This document shows positions 8,974 through 19,237 of a stretch of 64,000 nucleotides of DNA, one piece after another (position 1 is the stretch's first letter; the number at the start of each line of letters is the position of its first letter). Location of the stretch: NCBI RefSeq assembly GCF_041260665.1, contig NZ_JBGCCT010000023.1:124001-188000 (forward strand). Direction: 5' to 3'. A program made the translations under genes and the position numbers. This DNA is from Catenulispora sp. GP43. GTDB lineage: Bacteria; Actinomycetota; Actinomycetes; Streptomycetales; Catenulisporaceae. Under the pieces are notes generated by a model that saw only the letters and a list, made by a program, of their open reading frames with translations, made no database searches and was not told the origin of the DNA.

Positions 8974-10293
8974 CTAGGGTTCCGGGTCGGCTTCCCGCTC
9001 ACCCGGAAGTGTCAGGACCACCTCGAACCCGCCGGCCGCACGGGGCCCCGTCTGGAGCGTCCCGCCGTAGATCCTCGCTCGTTCCCGCATGCCGACCAGA
9101 CCGTTCCCGGAGCCCGCCACCGCGGGTCCCAAGGGGGTCGGGACGGCGACAGCACCTTCCGTGAGCGAGCGTACACGGCCGCCGTCGTCGGCGACGCGGA
9201 TGCGGATATCACCATGGTCCTGATATACGAGTTCGACGGTCGCCCGAGCTCCCGGCGCGTGCTTCATCACGTTCGTCAGCGATTCCTGAACGACCCGGTA
9301 GCAGCACAGATCAGGGCCTGGCGCCAGGTCGAAGGGGGTCCCGGTGACCGCGAGCTCGGCCTGCACGCCGGCCGCGCGGACCCGCTCCAGCAGCCGGGGC
9401 ACCTGCGCGAGCCCGGGCGAGGGTTCGACCGAAGGCCGGTACGCCGCCTCGGCGACGCCGTCCTCCGGCACCGGACGCAGCACCGCGAGCATGCGGCGCA
9501 TCTCGCGCATGGCCTCGTGCGTGGCGTCGCCGATGGTGCCGAGAGACTGCCCGGCGGTCGCCGGATCGCTCCGCAGGACGTAGCCGGCCAGGCCGGTCTG
9601 CACGGATATCACCGACATGTGGTGCGCCACGACGTCGTGCAGCTCGCGGGCGATCCGCACCCGCTCGCTCGCCACGGCCTCCCGGGCCCGCGCGGCCTGT
9701 TCCCGGCGGAGCTGCTCGGAGAGCTGCCCCAGACGCTCGTTGCGCTCGGCCAGCCGCCGGGTCTGGTTGCCGAAGACCCCCACGACGCCGATGACGAGCA
9801 GCGTCTGCAGCACCGCGAGCAGGACCCCGAGCACCACCAGCTTGAGGCTGTACTGAAGCCACACGACGAAAACCGCCAGCGCGTACGGGACGACGCGTTG
9901 CGGCGGCTGCTTGGTGCAGAGCGTGTAGAAGATGAGCACCGGCCCCCACGCGATGGTGGTCGGCGGGTAGTCGAGCCCGGTGTACAGGACGATCATCGCG
10001 CAGCTCGCCCACATCATCGGCACCGGACACCGGCGGCGCAGCGCGAGCACGGCGCAGGATCCGACCGTCAGCGCATAGCCGAGCAGGCCGATGGGATGGA
10101 AGTCAGTGTGCTGGCTGTCCTGGCGGCTGTAGACGAGGCGGCGGCCGGGTTCGTAGGGGTAGGTGCGCAGCCAGATCAGGCTCACGGCGAGCATCGCCGC
10201 CGCGACGATGCCGTCCACCGCCTGGGGATGCGCGCGCAGCAGGCGGACGGCGGCCCCCACCGCGGCCTTGAGCCCGATCCCGACTGTCTGCAT
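8974..10293 (-). CDS. Membrane sensor histidine kinase (HisKA_3 type)
   Basis: A 439-residue protein. The first 175 residues contain about five membrane segments with very short loops, so it probably senses a membrane or envelope signal. A coiled linker (178-205) leads to the dimerisation/phosphoacceptor domain, with H219 in RIARELHDVVAHHMSV, typical of HisKA_3. The HATPase domain has the N box (VVQESLTNVMKHA), G1 (VADDGG) and G2 (GNGLVGMRERA). It pairs with the LuxR-type regulator downstream. The short ORF at 10409-10504 lies 115 bp upstream on the same strand and could be part of the transcript. Confidence 0.95.
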   Translation of the reverse strand: MQTVGIGLKAAVGAAVRLLRAHPQAVDGIVAAAMLAVSLIWLRTYPYEPGRRLVYSRQDSQHTDFHPIGLLGYALTVGSCAVLALRRRCPVPMMWASCAMIVLYTGLDYPPTTIAWGPVLIFYTLCTKQPPQRVVPYALAVFVVWLQYSLKLVVLGVLLAVLQTLLVIGVVGVFGNQTRRLAERNERLGQLSEQLRREQAARAREAVASERVRIARELHDVVAHHMSVISVQTGLAGYVLRSDPATAGQSLGTIGDATHEAMREMRRMLAVLRPVPEDGVAEAAYRPSVEPSPGLAQVPRLLERVRAAGVQAELAVTGTPFDLAPGPDLCCYRVVQESLTNVMKHAPGARATVELVYQDHGDIRIRVADDGGRVRSLTEGAVAVPTPLGPAVAGSGNGLVGMRERARIYGGTLQTGPRAAGGFEVVLTLPGEREADPEP

Positions 10294-10408
10294 CGCCGCA
10301 GCGTAACGCCGGAACGGCCTCAGGTCGCCGTGCTGCGGTCCACAGGCCGCGTACGCCGTGGGGTGGAGCCGGCGGCGTACGTCGGCCTGTGGTTGACCGC
10401 GGCGGGCA

Positions 10409-10504
10409 TCAGCGCACGACGAACTCCTGGTTGGTGCCAGTGCCGCTGGCGCGGATCAGCCACGGGGAGAGCAGCGCCGTGAACGCGATCAGCCGCCCTC
10501 GCAT
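10409..10504 (-). CDS. 31-residue peptide of unknown function
   Basis: A short ORF with gene-like features. GGGAG sits about 7 bases before ATG, third codon positions are nearly all G/C through the full length, and a TGA stop follows. The peptide starts with Arg residues and a hydrophobic run (LIAFTALLSPWLI), then turns polar and ends in NQEFVVR. It could be a small membrane peptide, a secreted signal or a leader peptide. It lies between the chitinase (upstream, same strand) and the sensor kinase (downstream, same strand), so a link to the kinase signal is attractive but unproven. I recognise no family. Confidence 0.5.
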   Translation of the reverse strand: MRGRLIAFTALLSPWLIRASGTGTNQEFVVR

Positions 10505-10573
10505 ACGTTTCTCCCGTCACATATCAGGGTTCTGCTCGGGCGGCTCATCGCCGGACGAAGTCTCGCTCGGCCG

Positions 10574-11530
10574 CTAGCCGGTGATCTTGTTGAAGATCTT
10601 CGAGTAGGCGTAGCCGGTGCCCTTGTCGTAGCCGTCGACCTCCCAGAACGCCAGCTCCTGCACCCCGTGCGAGGCGGCGAAGCTCTCGAGCGTGGAGGCG
10701 TTGGACTGGGTGAAGTTCTCGTTGTCGTCGTTGTGGCCGGCGATCGGGGTCAGGCCGAGCAGGCCCCAGGCCTGGCTGCTGGAGACGCCGAAGATCGACT
10801 GGAGCTGCGGCGCGGTGGCCTTCGCGGCGGACTCGGCGTCGTTCAGCGCGTTCTCGCCGTCGCCGAAGTCCATCGTCATGATGTTGACGACCTTGACCGC
10901 CACGCCCTTGCTCTTGGCGTCCTTCAGCAACGTGGTGGCGTTGGACTCCAGCCCGGTGGGGTCGACCGGCAGGGTGTAGTCCACCTGCACGCTCGGGTTC
11001 GCCTTCTGCAGCGCGGCCAGCGCCTGGTCCCGGCGGGAGTTCGCGGTCTTGTTGTTCAGGTCGTTGCCCTCGATGTCGAAGTCGAGGCGGGTGACGTGGT
11101 AGGTGCTCACGACCTTGGCGTAGGCCGCTTCCAGGCTGGAGACCGAGGTGCACTTCTCGGCGAGCTCACCACCGGAGGCGCCGCCGAAGGAGATGATGAC
11201 GTTCCCGCCGGCGTTCTGCAGGGCGGTGATCTGGGAGCTGAACGCGCCGACCGAGTCGCCGCCGTCCTCCCACTCCGGGGTGCAGCCCGACTTCGGCGTG
11301 AGGAACGCCAGCGTGTAGAACTTGTCGCCGCTGGCCGCCATGTCCTTGGCCATGTCGCCGGCGTCCGACGAGCCGATCTGCAGGTACGGCGCGGAGTAGT
11401 GCGCGGGGAAGCTCGCCCCGGCGGCGCGGGCCGCGGGCGCCGCGTTGGCGGTCGCGGCGACACTGATCGCGGCCACGGGCAGCAGCGCGGCGGTGCCGCA
11501 TATCAGGGCCATGCGAATGTTTTTGGGCAT
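10574..11530 (-). CDS. Secreted GH18 chitinase
   Basis: A 318-residue protein with a Sec signal peptide (about residues 1-31, hydrophobic core MALICGTAALLPVAAISVA, cleavage near ANA-AP). The catalytic domain has the GH18 DxxDxDxE-type motif as LDFDIEG, with E154 as the proton donor, and SFGG in the preceding strand (SxGG motif). Met-Thr-Met-Asp-Phe-Gly and a late Trp (AFWEVDGYDKG) are further GH18 substrate-site marks. No chitin-binding module is present, so it is a single-domain, bacterial-type exo- or endochitinase releasing oligosaccharides outside the cell. An AGTAAA/TTTACT dyad lies 55 bp upstream of the start. Confidence 0.9.
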   Translation of the reverse strand: MPKNIRMALICGTAALLPVAAISVAATANAAPAARAAGASFPAHYSAPYLQIGSSDAGDMAKDMAASGDKFYTLAFLTPKSGCTPEWEDGGDSVGAFSSQITALQNAGGNVIISFGGASGGELAEKCTSVSSLEAAYAKVVSTYHVTRLDFDIEGNDLNNKTANSRRDQALAALQKANPSVQVDYTLPVDPTGLESNATTLLKDAKSKGVAVKVVNIMTMDFGDGENALNDAESAAKATAPQLQSIFGVSSSQAWGLLGLTPIAGHNDDNENFTQSNASTLESFAASHGVQELAFWEVDGYDKGTGYAYSKIFNKITG

Positions 11531-11585
11531 GCGGATCCTCCAGGTGCGTGGGGGTGATACCTGTGTTCCGGCGCGACGGAGTGTT

Positions 11586-11598
11586 AGTAAACTTTACT
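11586..11598. promoter_or_regulatory. Candidate operator upstream of the chitinase gene
   Basis: AGTAAA-C-TTTACT is a 6-bp-arm dyad in an unusually AT-rich patch between the chitinase start (11530) and the sdhB end (11696). The style is like sugar-responsive GntR/ROK operators of actinomycetes, but it does not match the DasR consensus. Unproven. Confidence 0.4.
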
Positions 11599-11695
11599 TA
11601 CTCCATGCGGGAGAGTAGGCACCCGGAGGCAGCGCGTCAAGAGGCGAACAGCGCGCAGGGTCCGCCGAGGACGACGGACCCTGATGGTAGAGCCT

Positions 11696-12441
11696 TTACC
11701 TCGAAGCCTTCCGCTGAGCCCGCAGCCACTCCTTGTTCATGGCCGCGATCGACGCCAGCGGGATCCCCTTGGGACAGGCCGTGGCGCATTCCCCGGTCAG
11801 CGTGCAGCCGCCGAAGCCCTCGGCGTCCATCTGCGCGAGCATGCCCACGACGCGGGTCTCGCGCTCGGGTCCGCCCTGGGGCAGGGTGTTGAGGTGGTTG
11901 ACCTTCGCGGCAGTGAACAGGCTCAGCGAACCGTTCGGGCAGGCCGCGACACAGGCACCGCAGCCGATGCACTCGGCGTTCTCGAAGGCGAGATCGGCCG
12001 CGGGCTTGGGGATCGGGGTGGCGTGGGCTTCGGGAGCCGCGCCGGTCGGCGCGGTGATGTAGCCGCCGGCCTGGATCACCCGGTCCATCGCCGAGCGGTC
12101 CACGACCAGGTCCTTCACCACCGGGAAGGCGGCCGCGCGCCAGGGTTCGACGTCGATGGTGGCGCCGTCGCGGAAGCTGCGCATGTGGAGCTGGCAGGTG
12201 GTGGTCTTCTTCTCCGGGCCGTGCGCCTCGCCGTCGATCATCAGCGAGCAGGCGCCGCAGATGCCCTCGCGGCAGTCGTGGTCGAAGGCGACCGGGTCCT
12301 CGCCGCTGGTGATCAGCTGCTCGTTGAGGACGTCGAGCATCTCCAGGAACGACATGTCGCGGCTGATGCCGTCGACCTCGTACGGCTGCATCCGGCCCGG
12401 CTGCGACGCATTCTTCTGCCGCCAGACACGCACTGTGAGCT

Positions 12442-12445
<4 letters not shown>
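11696..12445 (-). CDS. sdhB: Succinate dehydrogenase iron-sulfur subunit
   Basis: A 249-residue protein with all three cluster motifs: [11 protein letters not shown] plus a later Cys (TTTCQLH) for the [2Fe-2S] centre, [15 protein letters not shown] for the [4Fe-4S] centre, and [15 protein letters not shown] for the [3Fe-4S] centre. It carries electrons from the FAD of SdhA to the membrane cytochrome b during succinate oxidation, or in the reverse direction in fumarate reduction. The ATG overlaps the sdhA stop by 4 bp (ATGA), so translation is coupled. It is last in the sdhCAB order usual for actinobacterial menaquinone-type enzymes. Confidence 0.97.
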
Positions 12446-14423
<1,978 letters not shown>

Positions 14424-14427
<4 letters not shown>

Positions 14428-15128
14428 TTCACCACTCCGCTCATCACGCCCACCGGCACCGCCACGAAGGCGAGCGTGAGCAGCACGGCGACCACGTTGC
14501 CGGTGGTCCTTATAAGACGGTCGCGCTTCACGCTGCCCACGCCGAGGGTCTGCGCGGCGGACCAGAAGCCGTGCTGGATGTGCAGGCCGAGCGCGCACAC
14601 CGCCACGATGTAGATGACGTCGCCGTACCAGTTGTTGAACGTGGAGACGACGTTCGCGTAAGGGTGGCCCGGCTGGAACCCCGAGTGCACGGTGCCGGTG
14701 GTCAGGTCGAGGATGTGCCAGATCAGGAACAGCAGCAGGATGACCCCGCCCCAGCGCATCGTCCGGGTCGCGTGGCTGCTGCCGGCCTTGCGGTGCTCGT
14801 AGCGCACCGGACGGGCCCGCAGGTCGCGTCGGCTGAGCTGGTAGGCGGACACCACGTGGGCGACGACGGCGACGACCATCACCACGCGGATGACCCACAG
14901 CGTCCAGCTGTAGTGCATGACCGGCTCGCCCATGGTGCGCAGCCAGTGCGCGTAGCTGTCGAACTGGCCGGGCCCGAAGAAGACCTTGAGGTTCCCGAAC
15001 GCGTGGGCCAGCAGGTAGAGCACCATGAGCAGGCCGCTGACCGCCATGACGGCCTTCTTGCCGACGGAGCTGTCCCAAGCCGCGCGCAGGGAGGGCGGAC
15101 GCCGGTCCGTCCACGTAGCGGTAACCAT
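14424..15128 (-). CDS. sdhC: Succinate dehydrogenase cytochrome b subunit
   Basis: A 234-residue membrane protein with about five transmembrane helices, the b558 (di-heme, single-anchor) type that needs no SdhD; none is present. [23 protein letters not shown] is the first helix with the family start. Conserved His residues in the helices ([28 protein letters not shown]) are heme-ligand candidates. ATG at 15128 puts the start where the family begins; an ATG at 15170 would add a non-conserved basic leader. First gene of sdhCAB, facing a divergent LysR gene across 108 bp. Confidence 0.93.
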
Positions 15129-15186
15129 GGGCTCGACGCTAAGAGCCGGCCGTCGATTGGTCCAAGACATGGATCAGCTGGTGACG

Positions 15187-15201
15187 ATAGACCCAGCCTA
15201 T
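15187..15201. promoter_or_regulatory. LysR-type box between sdhC and the LysR gene
   Basis: ATAG-N7-CTAT, a dyad containing a T-N11-A core, lies in the 108-bp divergent intergenic region. This is the form of a LysR-type recognition site, so the neighbouring regulator probably binds here and controls itself and sdhCAB. Confidence 0.55.
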
Positions 15202-15236
15202 GATGGTGGAAGGGAACCGGAAAAGGATCAAGAAAC

Positions 15237-16130
15237 ATGCAGTTCCACCAGCTCCGCTACTTCATCGCGGTCGCCGAGACCCGGCACTTCACCCGCGCCG
15301 CCGAAGCCATGCATGTGACGCAGCCCTCACTGTCGCAACAGATCAGGGCCTTGGAACACGAGCTCGGCGCCGACCTCTTCCTGCGCGCCCGCGGGAACAT
15401 CACACTCACCGACGCCGGCGAGGCCCTGCTCCCGATGGCCCGCCGCATCCTGGCCGACGCCGACGCCGCACGGCGCGAGATCCACGAGCTGGCCGAGCTG
15501 CGGCGGGGGCATGTGCGGCTCGGGGCGACGCCTTCCCTTTGCACGGGGCTGCTGCCGGACGTCCTGCGCACCTACCACCACCGCTATCCCGGGATCCAAC
15601 TACAGGTGCAGGAGAGCGGATCGCACGACCTGGTCCGGGACCTGGCCCGCGGCGCCCTGGACCTGGCGCTGGTCGTGCTGCCCCTGCCGTCCCCGTCGCC
15701 CGCGCTCACCACCGAGGAACTGTTGCAGGAAGACCTGGTCGTGGTCTCGGCGCCGAACCTGCCGCCGCCGGGCGACGGCCGGCAGGTGCGCGTCGCAGAC
15801 CTCGAACACGAGCAGCTGATCATGTTCCGGCACGGGTACGACCTGCGCGATCTGACCGTCGCGGCGTGCCGGGCGCAGGGTTTCGAGCCGGTGTTCGCGG
15901 TCGAGGGCGGGGAGATGGACGCGGTGCTCGGCTTCGCCCGGGCGGGCCTGGGCGTCGCGATCGTGCCGAGGATGGTGGCGCGCAACGCCGATCCGGGGCT
16001 GCGCGTGACGCCGATGGCGCCGCCGGCTCTGCACCGCACCATCGCCCTGGCCCATCGCACCGATGTGGCACTGCCGGGCGCCGCGCAGGAGTTCAGGCGG
16101 ACACTGCTCGAGCGCGCCAAGGCAGGCTGA
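15237..16130 (+). CDS. LysR-family transcriptional regulator (sdh-linked)
   Basis: A 297-residue protein with an N-terminal winged HTH (QLRYFIAVAETRHFTRAAEA, then TQPSLSQQIRALEHELGADLFLR) and a periplasmic-binding-like effector domain from about residue 90. Divergently transcribed from sdhCAB with a LysR-type box between them, so control of succinate dehydrogenase is the likely role. The effector is unknown. The start is ATG, with an AAGGAT-type site about 8 bases upstream. Confidence 0.93.
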   Translation: MQFHQLRYFIAVAETRHFTRAAEAMHVTQPSLSQQIRALEHELGADLFLRARGNITLTDAGEALLPMARRILADADAARREIHELAELRRGHVRLGATPSLCTGLLPDVLRTYHHRYPGIQLQVQESGSHDLVRDLARGALDLALVVLPLPSPSPALTTEELLQEDLVVVSAPNLPPPGDGRQVRVADLEHEQLIMFRHGYDLRDLTVAACRAQGFEPVFAVEGGEMDAVLGFARAGLGVAIVPRMVARNADPGLRVTPMAPPALHRTIALAHRTDVALPGAAQEFRRTLLERAKAG

Positions 16131-16194
16131 AAACGCGGAACACGCCGGGCCTGGAAAGGCTTTCGGCGCGTTTCGCGAGCAGGGGAGCCCCCGC

Positions 16195-16635
16195 TCAGGA
16201 CTCCGGGGTCCAGTCGGCCGGCAGGCCGGACTGCGCCAGGACGCTGGACAGGCTGTAGTAGTCCCGGTCGGAGGTGATCTGCTCGCCGCTGATCTCGAGC
16301 AGAGTGGCCATCTGGACGGCGAACGGCGTGGGCGCCCCCTTGATGTGGCCGGCGTAGACGGCTTCGATCGTGGCGCGGCCGCCGGCGCGGTAGGCGCTTT
16401 TGACGGTCACGTGCACGTCCTCGATCATCGCGTCGGTGCGGGCCTTCCAGCCGGCGATCTGCTCGCGGCCGGTCATCACGGCGCCGATCGCGAGGTCGGT
16501 GTAGGTACCGTCCTCGGTGAACAGCGCGCCCAGCGCGGCGGAGTCGGTGCCATTCCAGGCGGCGGCCCAGGCGGCGACGATCTCGGGGACCTCACGCGTC
16601 TCGGTGGTCTCGGTGGTCTCGGTGGTGGCGTTCAT
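16195..16635 (-). CDS. NTF2/SnoaL-like protein
   Basis: A 146-residue protein with a cone-shaped NTF2 fold: an N-terminal helix with AAWAAAWNGTDSAALGALFTEDG, central GREQIAGW and C-terminal strands. Family members bind small hydrophobic ligands or act as isomerases/hydrolases; the ligand is unknown here. The N-terminus carries a Thr-Thr-Glu repeat from a 9-bp DNA repeat (near 16600-16630). AAGGAG stands 7 bases before ATG. The oxidoreductase gene lies 45 bp upstream on the same strand, so the two form an operon under the divergent TetR regulator. The same pair recurs at 21613-22989. Confidence 0.85.
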   Translation of the reverse strand: MNATTETTETTETREVPEIVAAWAAAWNGTDSAALGALFTEDGTYTDLAIGAVMTGREQIAGWKARTDAMIEDVHVTVKSAYRAGGRATIEAVYAGHIKGAPTPFAVQMATLLEISGEQITSDRDYYSLSSVLAQSGLPADWTPES

Positions 16636-16680
16636 GGTGGTTCTCCTTCGGTTTCGTGATGGTAAGGGGTCTGACAGGGC

Positions 16681-17712
16681 TCAGGGGGTCAGGATGATCT
16701 TCCCGGAGACGGTCCCGGACTCCGCGAGCCGCAGCGCCTCGCCGGCCCGCGCCAGCGGCAGCCGGGCCGCGATCGGGGTGACGATGTCGCCGCGCCGCAG
16801 CGCCGCGAAGACCTCGGTGAGGTCGGCGCGCAGCCGGGCCCGGAAGCGGTTCTGGTTCATCTTCTTGCCGGCCCAGATGTTGAAGAACGAGGCGCTGCGG
16901 CCGTTGGGCAGCGCGGTCCACAGCAGGGTGCGGGCGACGATCTTCAGCACCGGCGCCTGCTTCCAGCCGCTGTCGTCGCGGGTCGAGGCGCTGCCATAGG
17001 CGACGAGCGTGCCGCCGCGGGCGAGCAGGTGCCAGGAGTCGACGACGCTGCGCCCGCCGACGTGGTCGAACACCGCGTCCACGCCGCCCGGGGCGAGTTC
17101 GCGGACCTGCTCGGGCACGTTCCCGGCGCGGTAGTCGACCGGGATGACGCCCGCGGCGCGCAGCGCCTCGTGGTTGCGGACCGAGGCGGTGCCGATCACC
17201 CGCACCCCGGCGGCCAGCGCGAGCTGGGCCAGGACCGAGCCGACGCCGCCGCTGGCGCCGTGCACCAGGACGGTCTGGCCGGCCTGGACGCGGGCCCTGC
17301 GGTGCAGCATCTGCCAGGCCGTGATGCCGTTGACCACCACGGTCTCGGCCTGCTCGGCGGTCAGCCCCTCGGGGACCTCGACGGCGTCCCGGACGTCGGC
17401 CAGGATGTGGCTGGCCCAGCCGCCGACCTTGGTCAGCACCGCCACCCGCCGGCCGAGCAGGCCCGGGTCCACCCCGGCGCCGGCCGCGTACACCCGGCCG
17501 ACCACGTCGTAGCCGGGGACGAAGGGGAACGGCGGCTGGTCGTAGTAGCGGCCGCGGCGCATCTGCTGCTCGGCGAAGGAGACCCCGGTGGCCTCCATCG
17601 CGATGACGACCTGCCCGGCGCCGGGCCGCGGCACGGCCGTGCGCTGGACCCGCAGGTCCTCCGGCTCGACGATCCCCGGCAGAACCACCTGGACGAGAGT
17701 CTGATCGGTCAT
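16681..17712 (-). CDS. Zinc-free medium-chain oxidoreductase (quinone reductase-like)
   Basis: A 343-residue MDR-superfamily protein. A GroES-like N-terminal domain (FVPGYDVVGRVYAAGAGVDP) is followed by a Rossmann domain with VLVHGASGGVGSVLAQLAL, the NADPH loop of the quinone oxidoreductase branch. The catalytic-zinc Cys/His set is absent, as in that branch. It would reduce quinones, enones or similar electrophiles with NADPH in the cytosol. It is divergent from the TetR gene and followed by the NTF2-like gene. A 15-bp near-palindrome in the promoter region suggests TetR control. Confidence 0.9.
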   Translation of the reverse strand: MTDQTLVQVVLPGIVEPEDLRVQRTAVPRPGAGQVVIAMEATGVSFAEQQMRRGRYYDQPPFPFVPGYDVVGRVYAAGAGVDPGLLGRRVAVLTKVGGWASHILADVRDAVEVPEGLTAEQAETVVVNGITAWQMLHRRARVQAGQTVLVHGASGGVGSVLAQLALAAGVRVIGTASVRNHEALRAAGVIPVDYRAGNVPEQVRELAPGGVDAVFDHVGGRSVVDSWHLLARGGTLVAYGSASTRDDSGWKQAPVLKIVARTLLWTALPNGRSASFFNIWAGKKMNQNRFRARLRADLTEVFAALRRGDIVTPIAARLPLARAGEALRLAESGTVSGKIILTP

Positions 17713-17746
17713 GGCCGCGGCCCTTCCCGTAGAAGTTCTTGCGTTC

Positions 17747-17761
17747 GTTACAAGTTATAAC
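17747..17761. promoter_or_regulatory. Candidate TetR operator
   Basis: GTTACAAGTTATAAC is a 15-bp palindrome with one mismatched pair. It lies in an AT-rich stretch 35 bp upstream of the oxidoreductase start and 47 bp upstream of the TetR start. It is well placed to control both genes. Confidence 0.6.
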
Positions 17762-17807
17762 TCCTCGATCGAGTGAGTGTCAATCGCACCAGTGATAGCC
17801 TCTAACC

Positions 17808-18452
17808 ATGACCGAGACAGAGACCCCCCGGCAGCGCTATCGAACGCAGGTGCAGGAGGAGATCAAGCAGCACGCGTGGGAGCAGATCGCGACGGCGGGA
17901 GCGTCCGCGCTGTCGCTGAACGCCATCGCCAAGCAGATGGGGATGAGCGGACCGGCGCTCTACCGCTACTTCGCCAACCGCGACGAGCTGATCACCGCGC
18001 TCATCCGGGACGCCTACCAGAGCCTGGCCGACACGATCGGCGCCGCCGCGGCCGATGGCGCGGATCTCAGAGGTCTGGCTCAGGCGATGCGCACCTGGGC
18101 GCTGGAGGATCCCCAGCGCTATCTATTGGTCTACGGAACGCCGATCCCCGGCTACGAGGCACCGGAGGACACCACACGGCTCACCTACGAGGTGATGACG
18201 ATGCTGCTCGAAGCCAGCGGCGCCGAAGGGCTCGCGGCGATGCCGCCGTCACCGCTGCAGCCGCATCTGGCCGAGCACAACGGCTGGGCCGGAGCACGCG
18301 CGGAAGAGCCGCCGGCACTGCACCGGGCCCTCGTCTTCTGGACGCGGCTGCACGGGGTGCTGTCGCTGGAGCTGGCCGGGCACTTCGCCGGCATGGGGTT
18401 CGACCCGGCGGCGCTGTACGCGGCCGAGGTCGAGGCCGTCGCAGGCTCCTGA
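17808..18452 (+). CDS. TetR-family regulator
   Basis: A 214-residue protein. The N-terminal HTH (residues about 18-65) contains ALSLNAIAKQMGMSGPALYRYFANRDELI, a typical TetR recognition region. The C-terminal domain (LHGVLSLELAGHFAGMGFDP) resembles the WHG-type TetR ligand domain. It is transcribed away from the oxidoreductase/NTF2 pair with an operator-like palindrome between. The probable role is ligand-relieved repression of that pair and of itself. Confidence 0.92.
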   Translation: MTETETPRQRYRTQVQEEIKQHAWEQIATAGASALSLNAIAKQMGMSGPALYRYFANRDELITALIRDAYQSLADTIGAAAADGADLRGLAQAMRTWALEDPQRYLLVYGTPIPGYEAPEDTTRLTYEVMTMLLEASGAEGLAAMPPSPLQPHLAEHNGWAGARAEEPPALHRALVFWTRLHGVLSLELAGHFAGMGFDPAALYAAEVEAVAGS

Positions 18453-18480
18453 TCCGCCTGCGACGGCGCGGTGTCACACG

Positions 18481-18533
18481 GTCCGGTTCAGACGGTGCCG
18501 GTCAGGTTCAGACGGTGCCGGTCCGGCTCACAC
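18481..18533 (-). repeat. 20-bp tandem repeat over a stop codon
   Basis: Units at 18514-18533 and 18494-18513, plus a partial copy at 18481-18493, repeat the 3' end of the metallohydrolase gene. On the minus strand each unit begins GTGTGA or GTCTGA, so each carries a TGA. Since 20 is not a multiple of 3, the three TGAs fall in three reading frames. Confidence 0.9.
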
Positions 18534-19163
18534 CGTGATCGAGTCGCCGGCCGGGACGATCGAGACCTCGGCCTCGGTCAGGTTGCCGATCATCGCCTTC
18601 GCCGACTGCTGGCCCATGTCGCTGAGCAGGATCTCGTGGATCTGGACGGCCCGCTTCGGGGCCACCTCGCGCACGTAGTCCACCGCCTCGCCGAGCTTGG
18701 TCCACGGCCCGCTGGTCGGCAGCAGCAGCGTCTCCACCGGCGCCTCCGGCACGTGGTAGGCGTCGCCGGGGTGGTAGAGGCGCTCGTCGACCAGGTAGCC
18801 GACGTTGGTCACCCGGGGCATGTCGCGGTGGATCAGCGCGTGCAGCTCGCCGAACACGGCGATGTCGAAGCCGCCGACGGTGTGCCGGTCGCCCGCGGCC
18901 ACCGCCGTGACCTGGCCGCGCCGCGCCTCCCAGCGCCCGACCACGCTCTCGGGACCGTAGACGCGCAGCTCGGGACGGGCTTCCAGGGCCTTGGCGATCA
19001 GCTCCTCGTCGAAGTGGTCGAAGTGCTCGTGGGTGATCAGGACCGCTTCGGCCGCGGCCACCGCCTCGGCCGCGTCGGGGGTGAGCGTCCCCGGGTCGAT
19101 GACGATCCGGCCCTGGTCGCCGACCAGTGAGACACAGGCGTGGGCGTGCTTGAGCAGCTGCAT
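18528..19163 (-). CDS. MBL-fold metallohydrolase (UlaG-like)
   Basis: A 211-residue metallo-beta-lactamase-fold protein. THEHFDHF (H45, H47, D49, H50) supplies the metal ligands; a Tyr-His-Pro-Gly-Asp segment (LYHPGDAYH) and a late His (QIHEILLSD) complete the site. It resembles the UlaG-like branch of cytosolic hydrolases, whose substrates are phosphodiester- or lactone-like; the substrate here is unknown. It is divergent from a MarR regulator with an elaborate operator between. The gene ends inside a stop-codon tandem repeat. Confidence 0.9.
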   Translation of the reverse strand: MQLLKHAHACVSLVGDQGRIVIDPGTLTPDAAEAVAAAEAVLITHEHFDHFDEELIAKALEARPELRVYGPESVVGRWEARRGQVTAVAAGDRHTVGGFDIAVFGELHALIHRDMPRVTNVGYLVDERLYHPGDAYHVPEAPVETLLLPTSGPWTKLGEAVDYVREVAPKRAVQIHEILLSDMGQQSAKAMIGNLTEAEVSIVPAGDSITV

Positions 19164-19186
19164 GGTGAGCTCCCGTCGTCGTTCAA

Positions 19187-19220
19187 TATACAGGGCAGAC
19201 TGTACAGCATGCCCTGTATA
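19187..19220. promoter_or_regulatory. Two overlapping MarR operators
   Basis: TACAG-N6-CTGTA occurs twice, at 19189-19204 and 19203-19218, sharing two bases. Together they form a larger dyad: TATACAGGGCA at 19187-19197 and its exact complement at 19210-19220, around a central CTGTACAG. The element lies between the divergent MBL hydrolase (19163) and MarR (19238) genes. Confidence 0.8.
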
Positions 19221-19237
19221 GATGATACCCTGGCCCG

